Virus record (IMG/VR): IMGVR_UViG_3300018080_000138
Coordinates: 1 to 64,000 of that record
DNA: 64,000 nucleotides
From: a virus
Reading direction: 5' to 3' (one strand)
The translations under genes were made by a program, and so were the position numbers. The notes under the pieces are model-generated. The model was not told the origin of the DNA, did no database searches, and was given only the letters and a program-made list of their open reading frames with translations. Shown here one piece after another: positions 59,352 through 64,000 of this stretch; the first letter of the stretch is position 1; every line of letters starts with the position of its first letter.

Positions 59352-59759
59352 ATGAAACCAGAAAAAGTGTACTTGGTCGATGTGGATGATGTTTTTTTGG
59401 CGGGTTTATCAAGATCACAGAGGTCTCGTATTAAATCAAGGGGATATATTATTTTTGGCTATCATAGACAACAAATTAACGTGAATTATGATAACATTGA
59501 TTTTGAGATAAAAGATATAAGAAAAATTGTTGGTAGTGAACTTCATAAGTATATTTCCTATGGCCATTATTATTTTGATGACATTGTGTCGGAGGTAGTC
59601 TATAATTTTCTAAGAAAGTCGGGAAAAATAAAGAAAAATGCCATAGGTTTTTTAAGATCAATAACAAAATCAACATGTATGAATTTTTGTAAAAAGTCAT
59701 GGGCTGTGAAGGAATATCCAATGACAGGAGTTGGAATAGATGAAAGAAATATACAATAA
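59352..59759 (+). CDS. second sigma-70 region-2-like protein
   Basis: The 135-residue product has, from residue 60, VGSELHKYISYGHYYFDDIVSEVVYNFLRKSG and AIGFLRSITKSTCMNFCKK, the pattern of sigma-70 region 2 helices (D-x-V-S-E-V-x-x-x-L then a helix of F-L-x-x-I-x-x-x-x-C). No region 4 helix-turn-helix is present. It may partner with the sigma-like protein at 19820 or be an anti-sigma or a remnant. Confidence 0.5.
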   Translation: MKPEKVYLVDVDDVFLAGLSRSQRSRIKSRGYIIFGYHRQQINVNYDNIDFEIKDIRKIVGSELHKYISYGHYYFDDIVSEVVYNFLRKSGKIKKNAIGFLRSITKSTCMNFCKKSWAVKEYPMTGVGIDERNIQ

Positions 59760-59776
59760 GGAATAGTATAATTATT

Positions 59777-59995
59777 ATGAAAAAAATAAAAATAACGAAC
59801 AATGTTCATTTTATATTGGAACATGAGCTATTAGTAGTTTCATTTCCGTCGGGAACAATAGTCGGTTATAGAAGGTATCCAAAAGAATTGGATAAAACGG
59901 TTATTATTGATTGGTTGGAAAAGAATTTTGGTACAAAGATAGCCCATGATTACTTGGATAAAATTTTAAGTGACCAGGATTTGGAATGGGAATAA
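59777..59995 (+). CDS. small protein paralogous to 60361
   Basis: The 72-residue product ends VIIDWLEKNFGTKIAHDYLDKIL, matching EIVVWLKTYFGEAEAQKFQDVV in the protein at 60361-60573. TATAAT lies at 59767-59772, only four bases before the ATG, so the true promoter and start context are unclear. Function unknown. Confidence 0.5.
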   Translation: MKKIKITNNVHFILEHELLVVSFPSGTIVGYRRYPKELDKTVIIDWLEKNFGTKIAHDYLDKILSDQDLEWE

Positions 59996-60010
59996 TTTAG
60001 TCATGTTAAT

Positions 60011-60030
60011 GTATGGAGTATACTCCATAC
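60011..60030 (+). promoter_or_regulatory. palindromic site, perfect copy
   Basis: GTATGGAGTATACTCCATAC is a perfect 20-bp palindrome, the consensus of all copies, placed 16 bases after the previous stop and 123 bases before the promoter in cassette E. Confidence 0.75.
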
Positions 60031-60152
60031 ATTTTAGTCAAGAATTGGGCATAGATTACATACTTTTGTGCCTATATGACATGTTATAGTTATATATAGT
60101 AGGTGTGAGCCTTTTGTCCCATGTTAGAAAAAACTTCCTTTTCTTAGAAGGT

Positions 60153-60181
60153 TTGGGATGATTCTTGCAATATAATATAAT
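60153..60181 (+). promoter_or_regulatory. promoter in cassette E
   Basis: TTGGGA at 60153-60158 and TATAAT at 60176-60181, spacer 17. It precedes a 37-residue gene at 60207. Confidence 0.75.
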
Positions 60182-60206
60182 GAAAATAAAAAGGTAAGTT
60201 AAAATA

Positions 60207-60320
60207 ATGCAGAAAAAATATGAGGAATTAATTAAGCGATTGGATGCCATGTATTTGGCGGCAATAGAATTATCAAAGAGGTATGATAAAATTTTATCAT
60301 ATATTTTGGATGAGAAATGA
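60207..60320 (+). CDS. 37-residue helical protein
   Basis: ATG 60207 to TGA 60318-60320; the peptide is a single amphipathic helix (YEELIKRLDAMYLAAIELSKR). AAAGGTAAG is a modest ribosome site. It directly follows cassette E. Confidence 0.45.
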   Translation: MQKKYEELIKRLDAMYLAAIELSKRYDKILSYILDEK

Positions 60321-60360
60321 GGGGTATTAATTATAACGCAAATTAAATCAGGCATGAGAA

Positions 60361-60573
60361 ATGAAAACATATGAGCAAGTAATTCATGTTACAGATACAG
60401 TTTATATTATCCCGGCACTTAGACGGTGTGTGTACCATAAATTGGATACAATTCTTGGTGTAAAATATATTGATTCTCATACATCAACCGATGAAATTGT
60501 AGTCTGGTTAAAAACTTATTTTGGTGAGGCTGAGGCCCAAAAATTTCAAGATGTAGTAGTAGGGAGGTTATGA
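60361..60573 (+). CDS. small protein paralogous to 59777
   Basis: The 70-residue product shares the helix-turn pattern WLKTYFG with the gene at 59777. Otherwise beta-rich. Function unknown. Confidence 0.5.
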   Translation: MKTYEQVIHVTDTVYIIPALRRCVYHKLDTILGVKYIDSHTSTDEIVVWLKTYFGEAEAQKFQDVVVGRL

Positions 60574-60657
60574 TATTAATTATTGTTTATTAGTTGAGTG
60601 AGGGGTAGTATGCTGTTACTCAGCCATTTATTTTATTATTATTTATAGGGTGGTAAA

Positions 60658-60780
60658 ATGAAATTCAAACATGGTTTGTATCTCATGAAAAAATTGGAAC
60701 TGCTACGACTTAACAGTAGTAAGAATAAAAAACAAATTCGTCGGGTTGAAACCGCATTATATGTAAAAATTATGAGGTAG
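60658..60780 (+). CDS. 40-residue basic protein
   Basis: ATG 60658 after AGGGTGG, to TAG 60778-60780. The peptide is Lys-, Arg- and Leu-rich (GLYLMKKLELLRLN). Function unknown. Confidence 0.45.
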   Translation: MKFKHGLYLMKKLELLRLNSSKNKKQIRRVETALYVKIMR

Positions 60781-60819
60781 TGATAAAAGTATTAATTATA
60801 TTACTAAAGAGTAAATAAG

Positions 60820-61167
60820 ATGACTAAGCTAATTTTACCGAGTAATTTTAGAAGTATTACCATAAAAAGATATGACCCAGTATTTTCTGTAAAGGTGTAC
60901 GATGATTTATTGGGTATAAAAATTAGATCATCTATATGTGATTTGTATTTAAGGGATGTCAATTGTTCGTTATGTCCTTTTAATCAGTTTGTTGTACAAA
61001 GAACTGGTTGTATAGAGTTATTTAGGACTATTTTGGGTGAAAAGTTGGCATTTAGTGATAGATTATCCGGGGTATTTTGGTTTAGTTATATGTCGGATAA
61101 GGTTATTCCACAACTTGAAGTAATAAGAAATTTTTTTGAGTATGATGTTGTATGGTATAAGGTATAG
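60820..61167 (+). CDS. zinc-finger protein of the paralogous family (copy 4, divergent)
   Basis: The 115-residue product has SICDLYLRDVNCSLCPF and RTGCIELF, retaining the C-x2-CPF and TGC elements but having lost one Cys of the CPLC motif. It is the most diverged member. Function unknown. Confidence 0.55.
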   Translation: MTKLILPSNFRSITIKRYDPVFSVKVYDDLLGIKIRSSICDLYLRDVNCSLCPFNQFVVQRTGCIELFRTILGEKLAFSDRLSGVFWFSYMSDKVIPQLEVIRNFFEYDVVWYKV

Positions 61168-61175
61168 AAATATTT

Positions 61176-61346
61176 ATGGAAGATTATATAGGGAAAAAGT
61201 TAAATTTTAATTATTTTGCATTATTTCAAAGTATTGCAGTATCATGGTGGATTGCAAGGTATGTGTCCTGGATAGTTGGATATGTAATAGAAGCAACTAA
61301 GGTTTGCCTTGATTATGGATTTGATATTCTTATAATAAAAATTTAG
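61176..61346 (+). CDS. 56-residue membrane protein
   Basis: ATG 61176 to TAG 61344-61346. The central part (FALFQSIAVSWWIARYVSWIVGYVIEA) is hydrophobic and Trp-rich, likely membrane-inserted. Ribosome site is weak. Function unknown. Confidence 0.4.
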   Translation: MEDYIGKKLNFNYFALFQSIAVSWWIARYVSWIVGYVIEATKVCLDYGFDILIIKI

Positions 61347-61359
61347 TTGGAGGAGTTTT

Positions 61360-61551
61360 ATGTTTGGATTAGGCGATACATCATTATGCACGAGAATTCC
61401 GTGTCCTGGATATCATCATATACCTTTACCAGATTTTTGGAGAATTAAAAAGAGGGAATTGGTAAAAGTAAAACTTAGAAAGGAAGTAGTTAGAAAAGTT
61501 AGGTATTCAAGAAGAATGATGCTAATTAAAACCAGAAAGGTTAGTGAGTAG
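61360..61551 (+). CDS. small basic protein
   Basis: TTGGAGGAG precedes ATG 61360. The 63-residue product has CTRIPCPGYHHIPLPDFW and a very basic C-terminal half (VKVKLRKEVVRKVRYSRR). Possibly nucleic-acid binding. No family recognised. Confidence 0.5.
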   Translation: MFGLGDTSLCTRIPCPGYHHIPLPDFWRIKKRELVKVKLRKEVVRKVRYSRRMMLIKTRKVSE

Positions 61552-62065
61552 AATAATGCTAAAAAGAATGTGGAAATATATTACGGCACAAGGTACAATA
61601 AGTATTTTGTTTGGTTGCCATAGTATAGTACATTCAATTTCTATTTTAATAAGATGGTATCAAATCTATGGAAAATGGCCAGAGTTTTGGGAAATAGTTT
61701 GTATTTTTCTTCATGATATAGGCCATATTGGAAGAGATTATCTAAGTAAGGAAATTGAAAAAGATAATCATTGGAAGTTAGGTGCAAGAATAGCATGTTC
61801 TTTATTTGGGCCAAGAGGAATGATTTTTATAGCCGCACATTATCCAAAAGTTGGTTTTGATAAGAATAAATTGTTCTATGCGGATGTTCGTAGTTATGAG
61901 ATTGTTCCACGATGGTGGGTAGTTTCAAATGCTATTTTTGAACCTAAGTTAAAAAAAGGGAAGACGATTAGGGAAGCGGTTGATACGTTTATTAAAGATG
62001 TCAGAAAAAGAGAACAAACGGGTATATATGTCGGTAACCATGACCTTTATTTAACGAGGAAATAA
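61544..62065 (+). CDS. HD-domain-like protein
   Basis: Start is GTG 61544 (AAAGG close upstream) or ATG 61556. The product, about 170 residues, has GCHSIVHSISIL and VCIFLHDIGHIGRDYL, an HD motif (H-D) with a second His-containing helix AAHYPKVGF. The arrangement His...HD...(H) suggests an HD phosphohydrolase, possibly acting on nucleotides, though conserved Asp is not certain. Confidence 0.65.
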   Translation: MSRIMLKRMWKYITAQGTISILFGCHSIVHSISILIRWYQIYGKWPEFWEIVCIFLHDIGHIGRDYLSKEIEKDNHWKLGARIACSLFGPRGMIFIAAHYPKVGFDKNKLFYADVRSYEIVPRWWVVSNAIFEPKLKKGKTIREAVDTFIKDVRKREQTGIYVGNHDLYLTRK

Positions 62066-62296
62066 ATGGATAGGGAAAGTATTAACGGTATTATTTTATC
62101 GTATAAAAATACATTAGAAATGTACCAGGCATCATTGCTAAGTTATGGGCAATTTGAAGATAACATTATGTGTTTATATGGGTATGTGATGGAAGAATTT
62201 GATACTATTGAATCCTTTAGAGAGTATGGAATATCCATTAATAAAGAAGTAGATGAGCTATGCAGTTTATTTATAACATTAATGGATGAAGATTAA
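62066..62296 (+). CDS. small helical protein
   Basis: The 76-residue acidic, helical product follows the HD gene after the TAA with an AACGAGGA ribosome site. No family is recognised. Confidence 0.5.
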   Translation: MDRESINGIILSYKNTLEMYQASLLSYGQFEDNIMCLYGYVMEEFDTIESFREYGISINKEVDELCSLFITLMDED

Positions 62297-62318
62297 AAAT
62301 TTTTAAGAAATGCCTGTT

Positions 62319-62333
62319 ATCAGTATTATAATA
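62319..62333 (+). promoter_or_regulatory. possible -10 element
   Basis: ATTATAATAAAGG near 62320-62335 contains TATAAT in the 101-base gap before the gene at 62398. No clear -35 is seen, so it is uncertain. Confidence 0.3.
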
Positions 62334-62397
62334 AAGGATAGTAATTATACAAAAAACTTTTCATGGTATTGCCAAATAAAAAAGGAAGGAGTATAGA

Positions 62398-62715
62398 ATG
62401 CAAGAAAGAAGTAAGGAAACCAAAATAGGCAAACGAGTGACAGTTAATTGTATTAAAGCATTAAGTCCTGATACATTAGTTATTGGAAGATTAAATAACT
62501 CAATATTTATTGGTAGAGTTAGGGTTATAAAGTTAGTTAGGGGTAGAAAAAGAGTAAGAAAGGTAAAATATATTGAGACAATTAGAAGAATTGGTTTTAA
62601 AAAAACAAGATTAAATTTAGTAACTTTTCTTAAGAGTGAAGGTATTGTGTATATGGTGGATGAAGGTGACCAGGAATCGTTGTTGAAAGCATTTTTTAGG
62701 GAGACTTATGATTAG
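62398..62715 (+). CDS. basic hypothetical protein
   Basis: GGAAGGAG precedes ATG 62398. The 105-residue product is strongly basic in the middle (VRGRKRVRKVKY), beta-rich and ends with an acidic helix. No family is recognised. It overlaps the glycosyltransferase gene by 8 bases. Confidence 0.5.
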   Translation: MQERSKETKIGKRVTVNCIKALSPDTLVIGRLNNSIFIGRVRVIKLVRGRKRVRKVKYIETIRRIGFKKTRLNLVTFLKSEGIVYMVDEGDQESLLKAFFRETYD

Positions 62716-63355
62716 TATATTAACCGCAACAATTGGAAGAAATGTATTGCATGATTTGTTTATTTCGTTAGCAAACCAAGTATCACCTAATTGGGAATGG
62801 GTAGTAGTATTTGATGGTAATTGCTCATATAATAGATATTTTTCTGATTATATTAATTTATATAAAACTTCATCAGGAAAGATAAAGATTAGTATTGAAG
62901 AGACACCACATAATTTTGGGAGACCACAGAGAAAGGCTGCTGTTAGTATAATGTCGGGTGGTTTTGGAATGTATGTTGACGACGACGATATTTTATACCC
63001 CCATGCTATTAGTACACTTGAGAAATATATAAAGTATCATGATTTTATAATTTTTCGTACTTGGTGTGATTGGTTAGGTAGATCAATTCCAGCATCTTTG
63101 CATCTACCTAAGATTACTTGTGGAGAGGTTGCATCTTGTAGTTATGCTGTTAGTAATGAGTTATTGAAGGCATTGCCATGGCCACAACAGACTGGTAGGG
63201 AGGTTGGTGGGACTGCCGCAGATTATTATTGGTTTAGAGAGATGAAGAAATTGGCAAAAAGGCCGGTAGTAATACCGGATGTCCTTGCATATGCAAGGCA
63301 TTATTATGTAGAAAGAGGGTGTGAACCTTCTTGGGTTTCTCGTTTTGGGCATTAG
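62708..63355 (+). CDS. glycosyltransferase family 2-like protein
   Basis: The 215-residue protein has the GT-A plan: ISILTATIGRN, WEWVVVFDGN, the nucleotide/metal motif MYVDDDDILYP and an ED-like segment near ADYYWFREM. It would transfer a sugar from a nucleotide donor. It is the third glycosyltransferase of the window and lies apart from the pair at 44-47 kb. Confidence 0.8.
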   Translation: MISILTATIGRNVLHDLFISLANQVSPNWEWVVVFDGNCSYNRYFSDYINLYKTSSGKIKISIEETPHNFGRPQRKAAVSIMSGGFGMYVDDDDILYPHAISTLEKYIKYHDFIIFRTWCDWLGRSIPASLHLPKITCGEVASCSYAVSNELLKALPWPQQTGREVGGTAADYYWFREMKKLAKRPVVIPDVLAYARHYYVERGCEPSWVSRFGH

Positions 63356-63397
63356 AGGTAGTTGTTGTATAGGAGATAAATAAATGGAAAGAGATGT

Positions 63398-63664
63398 ATG
63401 TTTAAAGAAATAGTGAGTTTTGTCATAGTTGTGTTAATAGTAGGATTATTACTTGATTGGCTTAGTACGCCTCATTATCTGGCTAATGAAGATGAGATGA
63501 AGGTACATTATTGTGATTATATTGTAGTTGATAAAAATGCATCTTTTATTGGTGGAAATAAAATAGTAGTGAAGAACGACACCATATACTGTTCGTTTCG
63601 GTGTTATGATATTTTATACGAAAAGTATTTAGTAGGTGATATAATAGGAGAAGAAAATAGATAA
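63398..63664 (+). CDS. small membrane-anchored protein
   Basis: The 88-residue product has one N-terminal transmembrane helix (IVSFVIVVLIVGLLLDWL) and a beta-rich domain with three Cys. The ribosome site GGAG (63372-63375) fits better a 9-codon frame at 63384-63413 that overlaps the start, so expression may be coupled to that leader. Confidence 0.5.
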   Translation: MFKEIVSFVIVVLIVGLLLDWLSTPHYLANEDEMKVHYCDYIVVDKNASFIGGNKIVVKNDTIYCSFRCYDILYEKYLVGDIIGEENR

Positions 63665-64000
63665 TGTTTCATATAAAACATAAAAATCATGGGAAGAATA
63701 AGGATGAAAAGTATCGTATAATGCGATCGTATTCTTCTTATAAGGAAGCAGTATGGGGTTTATGTGCACATGAACTGAGAGCGTATTTTTCCCTCTCCGG
63801 TATAATGGAAAATGATGAGTTAACAGAGGTGGGTATTTTTGAGAATGATAAATGGGTAGATTGGAGGAATATAGATTTTTCACGTTCATCTTTTGCCTTA
63901 GAATGTATATGTTGCGATTCGGTTGACCATCCAAACCATTATAATGAGAACCTGAGTGGAGTAGAATGCATAGAGGTAGTTGAGCGTATGAATTTTAATC
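63664..64000 (+). CDS. DUF3310-containing protein (partial, cut by window end)
   Basis: The frame is open from ATG 63664 to the window edge. The last visible residues, SVDHPNHYNENLSGVECIEVVERM, match the DUF3310 motif (D/S-V-x-HP-x-HY...G-x-E-x-I-x-V-I-E), a phage domain related to nucleotide kinases in annotation. About 85 residues precede it. Confidence 0.7.
   Translation, partial: MFHIKHKNHGKNKDEKYRIMRSYSSYKEAVWGLCAHELRAYFSLSGIMENDELTEVGIFENDKWVDWRNIDFSRSSFALECICCDSVDHPNHYNENLSGVECIEVVERMNFN

Larger units (their letters stand above)
60011..60206 (+). repeat. promoter-cassette repeat, copy E
   Basis: Near-duplicate of 53212-53408, including the palindrome, ATTTTAGTCAAGAAT, the stretch AAAAAACTTCCTTTTCTTAG and the promoter core. 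The middle 60 bases have diverged, suggesting the conserved ends are under selection. Confidence 0.8.

Noticed and set aside
60574-60650. Possible terminator around GAGTGAGG and TTACTCAGCC
   Set aside because: Stem is short and the downstream T-rich stretch is mixed with A; not convincing.
1-64000. General recoding of TAG as an amino acid in this phage
   Set aside because: Many genes end in TAG at positions fixed by overlaps or family length (for example 2479, 27002, 32322, 39281), so TAG is a normal stop; the two interrupted genes are listed separately.

Overview
This 64 kb window is part of a large, strongly AT-rich double-stranded DNA phage genome. Every gene I can support lies on the + strand. 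Genes are packed with ATGA or TAATG-type overlaps and mostly carry clear AGGAGG-type ribosome binding sites, with some GTG and TTG starts. The tail genes (terminator, one tail tube protein, frameshifted chaperone pair, tape measure, no sheath) indicate a siphovirus-like long non-contractile tail. The host cannot be read from the sequence; the strong Shine-Dalgarno sites and TTG/GTG starts would fit a Firmicutes host, but that is only a hint. Both window ends cut genes, so the genome is larger than this; portal, capsid and lysis genes were not recognised here.

Layout. 1-15.2 kb: a fibre-like C-terminus, head-completion and head-tail joining proteins, tail terminator, tail tube, chaperones, tape measure, a 1414-residue hub-like protein with a probable inserted propeller, further fibre and receptor-type proteins, and a second tail-tube-like protein at the far end. 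15.2-22.6 kb: phosphoesterase, HNH endonuclease, DnaB-like helicase, a CHC2 primase zinc domain, a DUF932 protein, a sigma-like protein, delta-prime-like and delta-like clamp-loader subunits, and uracil-DNA glycosylase. 22.7-30.2 kb: small genes, an adenine methylase and a 7-deazaguanine island (queD, queE, queC, folE, dpdA). 30.2-41.0 kb: family A DNA polymerase, an HU-like protein, a probable single-strand binding protein, RuvC-like, RecA-like, a split SbcC/Rad50, SbcD, a DnaN-type clamp and DnaX. 41.0-43.4 kb: terminase small subunit and a terminase large subunit split into ATPase and nuclease genes. 43.4-51.2 kb: small proteins, two glycosyltransferases, ClpP, RNA ligase and accessory genes. 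51.2-53.0 kb: a mostly non-coding stretch with long inverted repeats. 53.0-64.0 kb: about thirty very small accessory genes, punctuated by repeated promoter cassettes carrying a 20-bp palindrome, with several decayed genes, RadC, a second sigma-like protein, an HD-domain protein and a GT2 glycosyltransferase.

How it works together. FolE, QueD, QueE and QueC would make preQ0 and DpdA would exchange it into DNA guanines, probably to evade host restriction. Replication appears to pair a Pol I-type polymerase with a bacterial-style sliding clamp and a full gamma/delta/delta-prime loader. Those loader and clamp genes are interleaved with a Mre11/Rad50-type nuclease whose ATPase is encoded as two separate halves. 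The modular splitting of both Rad50 and the terminase is the most distinctive feature of the genome.
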